From assembly GCA_965220665.1 (NCBI GenBank), contig CBDCQQ010000005.1:1984001-2048000 (forward strand): DNA of 64,000 bases, in the 5' to 3' direction. The notes under the pieces are model-generated. The model saw only the letters and a program-made list of their open reading frames with translations. It was not told where the DNA came from and searched no databases. A program made the translations under genes and the position numbers. This DNA is from JAJDZL01 sp965220665 (GTDB taxonomy: Bacteria > Pseudomonadota > Gammaproteobacteria > Arenicellales > JAJDZL01). Positions within the stretch are counted from its first letter, which is position 1. Each line of letters starts with the position of its first letter. Shown here one piece after another: positions 26,739-36,870 of this stretch.

Positions 26739-27638
26739 TCAAAAGGCAGTCGATGCCAGCATGGAAAAAGGAGAACTCTCACCGAGAATTATCCGCACCC
26801 GGCATGAGGCGCTATTCGAAATCAACTGTTTCGGCATCTGACGTAGCGCAATGTCGATTCGATGCGACGGGTTGTTGATTGCAGGCGGCATGGCGGTAAG
26901 CCAGTTTGGTAAGGGCTCCTCGCTAACGGAAACGACTGTTCCTGCCAATTGTTGTAGGTCGTTGCCTAGAAGTTCCACGTCTACGGTAGCCTCCATGCCT
27001 AAGCGTATGCGCTGCGAACTGTGGGAATCGACTTGAATCAATGCCTGAAACGATGCAGACTCTGTATCAGGATTGCCGCGGATCCACGCTATGGGACTGC
27101 CTGCGGAAACAAAATCTCCGGCATTGAATTGCAGAGTCATAATCTCGCCGTCGGTATGTGCAACGATCATCTCGCGAACCTCTCGTTGTGCTTCGGTCGC
27201 CACCAAAGCGGCTCTAGCTGTTTCCAGGCGCCTCCGAGCACTCGCATTATTGGAATGCGCTTGTGCGAGTTCCTGCTCAAAGAGATCAACCTTCTGGTGC
27301 AGAGCTGCGATTTCACGGTCCAGCTCAGGAACGCTTTGTCGGGCAATCAGATCTCCGGCTTTTACGTCATTTCCTGGTAACGCAAGATATTCGATCAGAT
27401 ATCCTGATTCGGCGGAAGTGACTTCGTAGCGCACACCTGGCTTGATCAACAAACCGTCGAATGTGATCGAATACTCGATACGGCCAAATAATGCCCACAC
27501 GAGTAGAGTGAGCATCAACAGCGCAGCGCAAATGAAGACTATGCGTTCGTGAGGTGCTGTCACATTGAGCAGAACATCAAACTGACGACGCTTTCTTTTG
27601 TTGGACGCAGCTTGATCGAGACGCGGTCGGATTGGCAT
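26739..27638 (-). CDS. HlyD-family secretion protein (NHLM system membrane-fusion adaptor)
   Basis: The 299-residue protein has a cytoplasmic basic N-terminus, one membrane segment at about residues 33-52 (FICAALLMLTLLVWALFG), a lipoyl-like domain (YEVTSAESGYLIEYLALPGN, DVKAGDLIA) and a coiled-coil hairpin (residues ~105-155), as in membrane-fusion proteins of NHLP bacteriocin exporters. It would link the two ABC proteins to the periplasm or an outer-membrane channel. No TolC-like gene is in the window. It is on the same strand as the ABC genes, 576 bp upstream. Confidence 0.88.
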   Translation of the reverse strand: MPIRPRLDQAASNKRKRRQFDVLLNVTAPHERIVFICAALLMLTLLVWALFGRIEYSITFDGLLIKPGVRYEVTSAESGYLIEYLALPGNDVKAGDLIARQSVPELDREIAALHQKVDLFEQELAQAHSNNASARRRLETARAALVATEAQREVREMIVAHTDGEIMTLQFNAGDFVSAGSPIAWIRGNPDTESASFQALIQVDSHSSQRIRLGMEATVDVELLGNDLQQLAGTVVSVSEEPLPNWLTAMPPAINNPSHRIDIALRQMPKQLISNSASCRVRIILGESSPFSMLASTAF

Positions 27639-27996
27639 AGTTTCTAAACCTCAAGACTTCTGAGACATCAGTCTACAAGCCAACCGTGAACAGAGAAATG
27701 GTACAACTGAAATTCACATTTATTCGGAATGAATTATGTTTTCGTGTGTTCAACCTGTCACCACACAGGGCAGATAGCAACAGCACGGATATTCGCCAAC
27801 AGTGGACGGTTCAATACCGAAACTCAACACGACTGATGACATATATTCTTGTCTTTAAGCATGATTCGTATTGGAAATATGTGACGATTTTACTCGTTGT
27901 GGACAGGGACAGTTGATCACAAACTGTATTGACCGGCATTTCTGCAGGTTCAATTTTTTCCATCTGCATCATATTGCAGAACATGGGTATGAACAG
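27639..27996. other. AT-rich non-coding region upstream of the adaptor gene
   Basis: This stretch between the adaptor start and a repeat belonging to a degraded insertion element shows no recognisable gene, RNA or clear hairpin. It should contain the adaptor promoter. Confidence 0.45.
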
Positions 27997-28056
27997 TCAT
28001 TAACCTATCACTTGGACACACTTGACACAGGCTACGAAATGAAAATTAATCATTCC
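27997..28056 (+). repeat. 60-bp repeat, left-end relic of degraded IS (copy a)
   Basis: The sequence around CACTTGGACACACTTGACAC and CGAAATGAAAATTAATCATT recurs inverted at 33776-33835 with most bases conserved. Each copy sits just upstream of a degraded DUF4338/IS4-type gene reading away from it, so the repeat is probably the terminal or promoter region of that IS type. Confidence 0.65.
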
Positions 28057-28089
28057 ACATGCAGATTGGTCTGAGACAATTTGAGAACG

Positions 28090-28895
28090 ATGTGGTTGAG
28101 TGATTCAGGGCTGCATCGGTTTGCGGTGATTATACGCGCAGCGCATTAGCGAGGCAGTTGTGCGAATTGAGCGATTGGCGCAATAGCAAGGGCGAGTTAT
28201 GCGAGGCGCAGGCTCCCTCCCAGGATACTGCCAGTGCCATCAGCAGCGATACCGTTATCGTCTCAGCTGCCTGACCATGCTGAGAATCCACAGTTGCACT
28301 GTGCCTTGAAAGAGCTGGGTCGCGTATCGGTCGAGGTGGTGAAGCACTGGGTGGTGAGCGAGCGCTTCGGGCGCCTGGGCGGTCTGTTGTTTCATGCTGC
28401 GGGCAGGCGCGTGACCAATACAATGGCTGGTCTCAGCGTGTGCGTGCTGGGAATCTGTCATTGGTGGTGAACAATGCCCGTTTTCTGATTCTGCCCGGGG
28501 TCAGGGTGCATGGACTTGCGTCAGTGGTTTTGGATCTGGCAGCCGCCCGGCTGTGTGATGACTGGCAGCAGGCCTATGGGGGAAACACTGGTGCTGGCGT
28601 GTACCAATATTGAGTCGTCGCACAGTGGTTACAGTAACCACTGTGCAGGGTGGCGAAGCATTGGCAGGAATTCGGGCCGGAAGTGTTCGTCGGGGTGCCA
28701 AAACGGGTGTATGCGCTGCCTTTGACCGAGGGTTGGCAGTGGCAGAAGCAGCTTTTCCGTCATGTGTAATTTTCAAAGAAAATAACAGGTGGATACAGTA
28801 AACATCCCACCGAGTCAGTCAAGTTGGTATTTGTCAAACCGTTGCATCGCGATGCGAGGCGTAATCTGTGTGCAGAGTAGTCGCCGGATGCGTAT
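28090..28895 (+). pseudogene. degraded DUF4338 (DruA-like) domain of an IS4-type transposase
   Basis: Short translated segments in different frames match successive parts of DUF4338 proteins: ALARQLCELSDWRNSKGEL, NLSLVVNNARFLILPGVRVH, then GLASVVLDLAAARLCDDWQQ, and near the end KLVFVKPLHRDARRNLCAE. The last corresponds to KAIWFKPLSDDWKDQLCREQ in the intact element at 9967-12261. Several frameshifts and stops separate them and the catalytic transposase half is missing. It is a relic of an element related to, but not the same as, the intact one. Confidence 0.75.
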
Positions 28896-29023
28896 CGTGT
28901 TGGTATTGAGAAAATGAAGCTTGTGCCGAGAGACTACCATTCACTGCTTGAGTATTTTAAGTCGATTGATGATTTCCGAAGTTCCCAGGGTGGCTGCGAT
29001 GCTCTCTGGAAATTCAACTTGAA

Positions 29024-31393
29024 TCAACCGGCTGGTTTGCTTATCGAATCAATGCAAGCCGCTGCATGCGATGCAATTTCTCGAACCTGTATCATCAGCG
29101 TCTCAAAATCTTCCAGTTCGACTGCTTGTGCGATAACATTCTTGATCTTGCCGGATGCCGTTTCAACTACAAATCCCTCATTGGATACAAGCCCCAAGAT
29201 GGCGGTCAGGTTGTACCACAGTTTTGCTGCTTCGGCTAGACGCTGCGCGGGCTCTTGAGGAATTAGCCCATGCCGGCCCACAGTTTCGAAAACAGAAATG
29301 GCATCAATGGAACAGATTTCAGGCATATCTGCAACGAGTTTCAATTGCAAGAATCGTGCGGCGCGCTCAACGTCCAGCAGTCCGCCCTTCATGTCCTGGA
29401 TCGACTCCAGACTCGGCTCAACCGAACCGCTGCCGGCAGACTGTCTCAACTCGGATGCCAGAGCGTCGCTTATGCTGCTGCGCGCTAGAATTTCACGCCG
29501 CATCGCTTCGAACCGCGCCGCCGCATCTGAATCGCCTGAAGTGAACACAAGACGGCTGCCCACGAGTTTCAGAAGTTCATTATTCGAGACGCCATTCAAA
29601 TAATAATTCAGAAAATCGGAATAGGACAGAACACTGTAAGTCTGTATGCAGGTGGAAGCAATCAACAGGTTATCGCTGGACAATGCTTGCAACTCCTTCT
29701 GCAAACCGGACTGCAGTCTGTCGCGATATCTAGACGACTCACTCTCGCAGAGAAACAGCAACATCGGTTGAGAATCCAGAATTTTAATGTGGCTTGCCAA
29801 GTCCCCGAACGCGATGCAACCGAATCCGCTTACTGTCTTCGGAGACATCCGCTCTGCGACATCTTCGCAGACAGCGTCTGCAACGGCTGAGACGGTAACG
29901 TCAAGCACCCTGGACGCGGCGGAACGAGTCTCGGCTGCGGTTAAATTGGCGCGCATTGCATGAACACAAAGCTGGAAAGCCTTGCTGTTCGACCATTCCC
30001 GTGCAACATCGACCAGCTCATCGGCGTTCGCAGCGGGAAAATCAGCGAGCTGCTCCTTCATTTCGTTCAGGCCCAGTTCATGCATCCAATACACACGCGA
30101 GAGACCGCGCCTAGCGATCGTTTCAAATTTGGGATTTGGACCAAATCCATCCGCCAGATCGAGATTGGTGAATTCTTCGGATTTGAGGCTGTCAAGCAGT
30201 TTTGGCGAACGATTCATCCAATCCGCAAGTCTGGGTGCCGAAGACAAAATTTCATCGATGGTGTCGTACACCTGCGGACGGCTCGCGAATGCTTTGCTGT
30301 CATAGGCAATCCAATCGTCGATTTGAGGGTAAAAGCGCGTTCGTTGCTGGTCCACGAGTGGGTTCATCTTTTCGAACCAGCGCCGAGGAAACATAGCCAA
30401 AAACATCATGTTGCTGTACGTGCCCGGCAATTGAGGTGCGGTGTCCTCCCCGTGATGCTGCAACACCGGATAACGGCGACTGGCTATTGCGTGGTGGTCA
30501 GGATGACGCTGTGAATTGTAGTAAAGCCAGTTCGTGATTCTGTAGTCCGCACTCCAAGCGTGGTGCGGCTGCACCCGCTCAAACCGACCGTCCGGCAGTC
30601 TGACGCGAAGCAAGCCGTAATGTTGAATGTAGTCGGAAAGTCGCATCTGGAAAATCACACTTGCACCCATAATGATGAAGATCAGGACTCCTTTCCAACC
30701 GCCCATCAACCAGCCCAGCGTATACCATGCGGCAGTCTCAACAAGATACCGCCAGAAAACATTTGAGATATGCCAAGCCGGCTGGTTGCGGCGCGCCAGC
30801 CGGCTACATTCGTATTGCCATGTAATCTTGAAACTTCTCGGCAGTCCGCTCACAAGAAATTGCCAGAAACTAATCCCTCTTACGGCCGATTCGGGGTCTA
30901 GCGGCGTGCATACTCGGGCGTGATGGATGTACACATGCTCAACCGCGTAGAGTGGATAGGAAACCGAAGTGAGCATAATTTCTGCGATTCGACGCTCCCA
31001 TACTGCTCGGCGATGAATAAACTCGTGGCTGATGATGAAAACCAGCGGTGCGATCATAGCCAACGCGAAGACAAGAACGACGCGTTCCCAAGCAGCCATG
31101 CTGCCGGCGGCAAGAATCTGCCAGAGTACAAAAATCAGCGTCAGTGGCCATAGCAGCGCCCAGAGCCATATCGACAGTTTGAACCAGAACAGCTTGCTCT
31201 CGGGTGTTAGTTTCGGATCGATGTTGCGCTCTTCGATACCGAATACCGGGTCAAAGCCAGTTATGAACAGGAATGCGAAAGGTCCGACAATCCACCAACC
31301 GCCGTATTTGGCGGCCAAGACTAGCAAAGGGAACATTACGAGCGGAAGAAAATAAGGAGCAGCACCTCGTCTATTGCTTGAATTTAGCACCAT
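29024..31393 (-). CDS. AlkB-type membrane di-iron hydroxylase fused to GlnE-like C-terminal domain, copy 2
   Basis: The 789-residue paralogue of the hydroxylase at 16839-19271 shares its architecture end to end. Histidine boxes are HEFIHRR, EHVYIHHARVCTPLDPESA and QRHPDHHAIASRRYP, with DYIQHYGLLRVRLPDGRFER between them. The GlnE-like region begins at REWSNSKAFQLCVHAMRANL and includes IAFGDLASHIKILDSQPMLL, where both acidic residues of the GlnE DxD are lost. The helical bundle with VERAARFLQLKLV follows. The membrane domain looks catalytically complete, the GlnE-like part non-catalytic. It is not adjacent to precursor 2 but belongs to the same right-hand half of the locus, suggesting duplication of a precursor-hydroxylase pair. 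Confidence 0.85.
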   Translation of the reverse strand: MVLNSSNRRGAAPYFLPLVMFPLLVLAAKYGGWWIVGPFAFLFITGFDPVFGIEERNIDPKLTPESKLFWFKLSIWLWALLWPLTLIFVLWQILAAGSMAAWERVVLVFALAMIAPLVFIISHEFIHRRAVWERRIAEIMLTSVSYPLYAVEHVYIHHARVCTPLDPESAVRGISFWQFLVSGLPRSFKITWQYECSRLARRNQPAWHISNVFWRYLVETAAWYTLGWLMGGWKGVLIFIIMGASVIFQMRLSDYIQHYGLLRVRLPDGRFERVQPHHAWSADYRITNWLYYNSQRHPDHHAIASRRYPVLQHHGEDTAPQLPGTYSNMMFLAMFPRRWFEKMNPLVDQQRTRFYPQIDDWIAYDSKAFASRPQVYDTIDEILSSAPRLADWMNRSPKLLDSLKSEEFTNLDLADGFGPNPKFETIARRGLSRVYWMHELGLNEMKEQLADFPAANADELVDVAREWSNSKAFQLCVHAMRANLTAAETRSAASRVLDVTVSAVADAVCEDVAERMSPKTVSGFGCIAFGDLASHIKILDSQPMLLFLCESESSRYRDRLQSGLQKELQALSSDNLLIASTCIQTYSVLSYSDFLNYYLNGVSNNELLKLVGSRLVFTSGDSDAAARFEAMRREILARSSISDALASELRQSAGSGSVEPSLESIQDMKGGLLDVERAARFLQLKLVADMPEICSIDAISVFETVGRHGLIPQEPAQRLAEAAKLWYNLTAILGLVSNEGFVVETASGKIKNVIAQAVELEDFETLMIQVREIASHAAACIDSISKPAG

Positions 31394-31516
31394 ATTGATA
31401 CGACACCTGTTCCTTTGCCGAAAGTAAAACTACGATTTCGATTGCACACAAATTATAGTCAGCAGTTCGAATTGTCAGTAGCAAGTGATGGATTCGCCAC
31501 ATGCCGTTTCTGACTT

Positions 31517-32431
31517 TTATCCGTCAATCATACCGCCATCCGTTCGGTAAATTGCGATAACGGGTGAACGGGGAACGGAGCGGCCTCCATCAGGAAAATG
31601 ACACTCGTCGGGATTTGTTTCGCCGGGATGCTGAATTCTGACAAACATTGTGCGCCGGTCGCTGTTCCACGTGATTCCCGTAACCTCGCACTCCTTCGGC
31701 TCAACAAGAAATCGCTGTATTTCACCGGTTTCGACATTGGCCAACAGCATTTGGTTGTTTCCCATCCCTTCGAAATCGTCTTCGTTCGAGTACTCTCCAT
31801 CCGTCTGAATCCAGAAGTTTCCGCCTAAATCAAACGCCAGTCCGTCAGGAGAATTAATCATGTTGTCAGGGTTGATATTGCCCGAACCCGCATTCGCATC
31901 GTCGTACCGCAATGGATTTACGGCAACCACAAACAGATCCCATGTGAACGTATCCGCGGTGTGATCTCCGTCATCCGGCACCCATTTGACGATCTGACCG
32001 CAGATGTTGTTCTCTCGCGGATTCGGGCCGCCTACCGGAGTCGGGTCCCCACCGGCATTCGGCTTGATCCCTCGGTTCCTGTTATTGGTCAGACAGCAGT
32101 ACACTTGCGCCTTAAGCGGGTTTGCAACCACCCACTCTGGCCTGTCCCTAGTGGTGGCGCCAGCTTTGCTGCACGCAATTCGGGTGAATACGCATATCTC
32201 TTCCTTTGACATGCCAGTGGTTTCAGGTGTTAATGCCGTGCGTTTGTTTGGCGTCGATTTCGGCTGTGAGGGATCGATCTCGACAATGTAACTAACCTGC
32301 ACGGTGCGGTTCGTTGGGATGTTTTGCTGCATCAAAGCTCTCGTCAACTTGAGACCAACGGTAACCCCAATCGCTGTTGCGGATGCCGTAGTGCCTGAAA
32401 GTTCCGGACAAATCGAGGCTAGCTCTACCAT
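31517..32431 (-). pseudogene. PhoX-family (DUF839) phosphatase fragment with N-terminal truncation and internal deletion
   Basis: The C-terminal half of a PhoX-type protein is clear: DRPEWVVANPLKAQVYCCLT, CGQIVKWVPDDGDHTADTF, NSPDGLAFDLGGNFWIQTDG and MFVRIQHPGETNPDECHF. Upstream, YIVEIDPSQPKSTPNKRTAL is joined directly to TPETTGMSKEEICVFTRIAC, skipping a long segment present in full PhoX (Ca/Fe alkaline phosphatases of about 600 residues). The export signal and much of the active site are missing. The fragment lies between the hydroxylase copy 2 gene and an IS4-type relic and is almost certainly non-functional. Confidence 0.8.
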
Positions 32432-32443
32432 GTTATGACAAAA

Positions 32444-33660
32444 TTATCCGTCAACACCTGCCGCCGGCTGTCTTTTCGTCGGGCTGAATCCGGCAATTCT
32501 GCCAAGTCCCACCACATAGTCCAGAATCGTCAGGTCCGGCGGCGACCGAATCGGACAGCACCGGTCCACCTCATGCAACAGCTGCTGACACACCTCCAAT
32601 TCATCCGGTTCAACCACCTCTGACGCCAATCGGTCAGGCTCTGCCTTCGCCATCCGCTGCAAGTCAAACACGCGCCACGCAGCGACCGCATCAAACGCAA
32701 GGCACTTCATCAGGTCTTCCACATCATCAAACTGACGCTCCTCAACCCGACAGCCCGTCTTCAATGCCCGGAAATACTCCTCAATCCCTAAACGCGCCTC
32801 ATACCACCACTCACAGATGCGAACCGCACTGGCAGGATCCGCCTCGCCTTCCGCACACAGAAAAACCAATTCAATGGCGACTTCACATCGGCAGGCGGGT
32901 GTTCCTCAATCACCGACACCGCCGGCACGCGGTCAGCACTTTTACCTTGCGCTTTAAGATGAACCCGTGTGATGCGTCACTGTCGCATCACGTGCCTTTC
33001 TTGCCCGTTTGCTACCCTGCGCCTCAATCGTCACTGTCCGCGTCCCGACCGCGCATAAACCCTCAACGTGCCTATGCAGATCCTCGGCATTGCCGTCTTC
33101 ATCCACCGCCCAGCGATGCCGTGAACCGTGACGTCTGACCAGCAGTCCAACTTGATCCCGCAACTCCCTCTGACGCTCGAACAGCTCCCACAGATCACCT
33201 TCCCGATCACAGACGCTAATCACCCGGGTGCCGCCACCTGTGGCAGCCGACAACTCTGCCGACGTCTCCATCCCCTCAACCCAGCGAACCGATTCTTTCA
33301 GCTCATCGCCGGAAGCCGCACACCGGGAACGGAAACTGCCGTCAATGTCCAACACGCCCAATACCCGACCACTGGGTGAAAATGCAACATTCGCATGCGC
33401 AAAAATGCCCTGCGCAGTACCACAGATCGTCGTCAACCCCGCGGTAACATGCTTATGCGTGTCGTAATTGATGGCAGTGCTGTCCTGCACCGCCAGCACC
33501 CCCTCGCGCCGCACACAGCGCGCAACGGTCGCCTGTCTGTGAGATTCCAGATGCATAGTAAACCGTTATCTGAATGCCGATTGCGGTCATCTCAGGAACG
33601 CAATGGGAGCGTGGTGCGGCGGCGGTATTTCTCGGTGTGAATTGATTTTTTGCCGGCGCG
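32444..33660 (-). pseudogene. degraded IS4/Tn5-type transposase
   Basis: Two frames together cover the catalytic half of a Tn5-like transposase. The upstream piece (33556-32954) has VLAVQDSTAINYD and VISVCDREGDLWELF; the downstream piece (32869-32444) has the YREK motif in WYEARLGIEEYFRALKTG and a C-terminus like that of the intact element (LDYVVGLGRIAGFSP). A frameshift near 32.9 kb separates them and a stop codon replaces an expected residue just before the first piece. The DUF4338 half is missing. An inverted copy of the 60-bp repeat found at 28.0 kb lies just upstream at 33.8 kb. Confidence 0.85.
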
Positions 33661-33775
33661 TTTGGAATCAATCGCAGTTTTGATGGGCGGTTGATTCAAG
33701 GGAGGTGCCGGAATGACGAGAAAGAGAATGACGATGAGAAAGCAAAAAGAGATATTCAGGCTGCACCACGAATGC

Positions 33776-33835
33776 GGAATGATTAATTGTCATTTCGTCG
33801 CCTGTGTTAAATGTGTCCAAGTGACAGGTCATTAA
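33776..33835 (-). repeat. 60-bp repeat, left-end relic of degraded IS (copy b, inverted)
   Basis: This is the reverse complement of the 27997-28056 repeat with about seven to nine differences (shared core CACTTGGACACA and GAAATGA/CAATTAATCATTCC). Bases 33661-33775 between it and the transposase relic show no recognisable gene. Confidence 0.65.
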
Positions 33836-33994
33836 CACCAAATTCAAAATGCTGAATGATGCACTTTGGCAAATTCGTGTTTCGGTTCCGATTCGCCTTA
33901 AGCACCTTTAGAGGTAGAGTGCAGAATGTATTGAATCGTCACTCTGATCAGCATACATCCGACGTGTGCTCAATTTTTCCCTGCACAATCCCTA

Positions 33995-36334
33995 CTACCT
34001 TTGTACTGTTGACCGCGGTAACGGTAAACTTCGGTCCACAGTCATCAACAGAGGCGGCAGGAAAAGAAAATCGAAAACAAGAGCGAACGCGATAACAATA
34101 GCCGTCAGTTGCCCCATCTGCGCTGTTGGAAAGAAATCAGCCAAGCCAAGCGTCAAAAATCCAGCGACAAGTATGATGGTGGTTGTCGTTAAAGCGCGTC
34201 CGACTGTCTGAAATGCGTATCGCACGGCATCATTACTAGTCTTGTTAAGCTCTCGCCTTGCATAGAGATACTTGCTGAGGAAGTGCACGGTATCGTCCAC
34301 TACGATACCGATTGTCATGGCCATTACCACCGACAGCGCGAGGCCGACTTGTCCTACAAGCATGCCCCAGATACCGAATGCCAGCAAACCAGGAACAAAG
34401 TTCGATGCCAAACTCATTAGGCCGATGCGAAGCGAGCGAAACGCGATGATGAGAATTAAGGAAACACCGAGAAATGCAATCACAGTGCCGATCAACATGG
34501 CTCGAATATTTCGCTCCCCGATATGTGCGAACATCACCGCGGGTCCTGAACTTTGCACCTGTGAAAAACTAGAGGCATTGCTTTTAAGCCAGGACTTTGC
34601 GCGCGCATCGAGTTGCAACAATTCTTGCGATGACAGTGTTCTTGCTGTCACGGTCATGCGTGTTGATGACTTGGAAATGTCGATCCGGTTATTTAGGTCC
34701 ACGCCAAAGGGGAGTGAAAATTCGTAAAGAAGTAGCAATTGGCTGGACAATTCGTAGGTATCAGGAATTCGGTAAGCTGTTGGGTCGTCGCCATGTACGC
34801 TCATGTTGAGTTGCTGAAACGTATCGCTGAGAGCCAGAACATGTCGTATCTCAGGCTGAGAGCGATACCACTGGGCAAATGCGGCTAAGTCGCGTAAATA
34901 TTCCGGATCAGCGATTCGCCTTGGTGCTTTCGCCGAGATTGAATACTCGATTACTGTATTTCCGCTTAGATTTTCGTCAAGAAAATCGGCATTTTGGCGA
35001 ACCTGTACATCTTTATTGAAAAAATGTGTGAGGATGTCGTTTAGTTCGTTGCGCGGAACACTCGCTGTTAGTCCTACGATGACCGCCACTGACAGCCATA
35101 GCAAAATTTTCCTGTAGCGTATTGTAAATTCAGCGACAGCCGCCATCCCGAAACGAGATTCCCCAGTCTGCAGACCCCGCATGGGGAGCAAAGAAAGCAG
35201 GGCAGGCAAAAACGTGACCGATAGTACAAACGAAATGCCGGTGCCGATTGTTACAAGCGTGCCAAGGTGGCGATATGGTGGAACTTCAGAAAAGTTCATC
35301 ATGAAAAAACCGAATGCAGTCGTCACACTTGCGAGGAAAATCGGATACAGGTTTACCTTTATCGATTGCACCACTGCCACACTTCTGTGGCTACCCGCTC
35401 CAATGCATTCCCTAAACGTAACCAGTAAGTGAATACAGCCGGCCACAGCTAACGTCAAAACAATAATGGGAGCGGCCGATGTGGAAGTTGACAGCGGAAT
35501 GCCCAACCACCCTGCCATGCCCATCGAAGCACAGATTGACAGAAGAACGACAGAACCGATTGCTGCAATACCCCAAAGACTTCGTGTTGAGATGGCGATC
35601 ATTACTAACATAACGGCGAAGGATGCGGGCAGAATTGTCTGTGCACCATCCACCGTAGCGTTTGTGAACTCCTGATTGATAATCACTGTTCCGATGGGCC
35701 GAAAATCGATGCCTGGGTAGCGCGTCTTTGCCTCCGTAGCAAGGCCATACGTCATTTCAGAAACTTCAGCGATGCTTGCAGCGTTGTTTTCGTCTGGCAG
35801 TTTAACGGTAATGTGGACAGCACTGACAGCACCATCGCGCGCCAGGAGATAGCCTGCAAGTCGCGGGTCCTTAAGAGCCACCTCGCGTATTTTGCTCCGT
35901 TCCTGAGCGTCATGAATTTTCTCTACGTCCACGAGATCCTGTACCAGTATCTCGTCTCCATCAGCGGTTACGTGCGGGAAATTGGCGATGGAATCAACAC
36001 GCGACGCGTGTGGCAATTGCCATGCGCGCTCTGTCAGCCAGACCACGGCTGATAAACTCTGTTCGGATGTTGCGTCCCGATCGTCAGGAGCGATCATTAT
36101 CAGGACACTATCGCTCTTCCCGTAGGTATTCTCAAGGAATTCAAACGCCTGCAGTTCAGGATTGTCTTTGCTGAAAAAGTCTCTGTAGTCTGTGGAAGAT
36201 TGCAGGAATATCACGCCAGAAGACGCTAAGCCAACCAAGATTATGGTGGCGACAATGATATAGATGCGAGCGTTGACAGTCCGCTGGCCAAACCGAGTCT
36301 GAAAACCGTGCTTCGCCTCGTTGTTGTGGGGCAT
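33995..36334 (-). CDS. RND superfamily exporter (MMPL/COG1033 type)
   Basis: The 779-residue protein shows two repeats of one helix, a large periplasmic loop and five helices, the layout of single-subunit RND/MMPL exporters. Helix-rich segments include IYIIVATIILVGLASSGVIF near the start, ILPASFAVMLVMIAISTRSL mid-protein and ALTTTTIILVAGFLTLGLAD near the end; STDYRDFFSKDNPEL follows the first helix. Relatives move lipids, hopanoids or hydrophobic metabolites through proton exchange; conserved acids sit in VMAMTIGIVVDDTVHF. It starts 536 bp downstream of precursor 2 on the same strand and could export or protect against the product, but it may equally be unrelated. Confidence 0.88.
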   Translation of the reverse strand: MPHNNEAKHGFQTRFGQRTVNARIYIIVATIILVGLASSGVIFLQSSTDYRDFFSKDNPELQAFEFLENTYGKSDSVLIMIAPDDRDATSEQSLSAVVWLTERAWQLPHASRVDSIANFPHVTADGDEILVQDLVDVEKIHDAQERSKIREVALKDPRLAGYLLARDGAVSAVHITVKLPDENNAASIAEVSEMTYGLATEAKTRYPGIDFRPIGTVIINQEFTNATVDGAQTILPASFAVMLVMIAISTRSLWGIAAIGSVVLLSICASMGMAGWLGIPLSTSTSAAPIIVLTLAVAGCIHLLVTFRECIGAGSHRSVAVVQSIKVNLYPIFLASVTTAFGFFMMNFSEVPPYRHLGTLVTIGTGISFVLSVTFLPALLSLLPMRGLQTGESRFGMAAVAEFTIRYRKILLWLSVAVIVGLTASVPRNELNDILTHFFNKDVQVRQNADFLDENLSGNTVIEYSISAKAPRRIADPEYLRDLAAFAQWYRSQPEIRHVLALSDTFQQLNMSVHGDDPTAYRIPDTYELSSQLLLLYEFSLPFGVDLNNRIDISKSSTRMTVTARTLSSQELLQLDARAKSWLKSNASSFSQVQSSGPAVMFAHIGERNIRAMLIGTVIAFLGVSLILIIAFRSLRIGLMSLASNFVPGLLAFGIWGMLVGQVGLALSVVMAMTIGIVVDDTVHFLSKYLYARRELNKTSNDAVRYAFQTVGRALTTTTIILVAGFLTLGLADFFPTAQMGQLTAIVIAFALVFDFLFLPPLLMTVDRSLPLPRSTVQR

Positions 36335-36870
36335 CTTTTTTAGTGTCGGTGGTGTTCAACTCCCAACTGTCAAAAAGTCAGTATCTTTGGAGTTGAAAAT
36401 TAAGCTGAAAACTGATTCCGCCTATGGTGGCACAAGCAATATGACGACACACGCTGTTCGCTGTTTGCGGTGAAGTCTCTGTAGCGAACGGATGAGATAC
36501 AGTCGGCCGTGCCTGTAAAGCCAATCCATATTGAACTCCAGCCTCTGAGTTTGGTGCATGTATATCGGTTAGGCTTCATGATTACCGAATTGCAACAGCG
36601 CGTCAGTCAAAAAAGTATAGAGGATAGCTAAGGTCCCGCGATGACAATGTTTGAAAGTGGGTAAACATGTCGGTCCATCGCATCTACGGCTGCAAAATTG
36701 CAGTATTCAGTCGCTAGTCAAGCCTCAGCCAAAGCAATACACGTCCAGCAAAATGAAAGAACCAGTCAAATCCGAGACTGTCAATGTCAATCACGACCGG
36801 ATATGGTTGACTACTCTATCTTCAACGATTATGGCGTGTCATCCGCCAGGATATTTGAATTCCGTCATCT
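36335..36870. other. non-coding gap between precursor 2 and the RND gene
   Basis: No convincing gene is seen. A 139-codon frame on the plus strand antisense to precursor 2 looks like chance. No classical terminator was found directly after precursor 2. Confidence 0.45.

Noticed and set aside
27639..28090. Possible third precursor peptide near the adaptor gene
   Set aside because: No frame shows NHLP leader features or a Cys-rich tail; the open frames look random.
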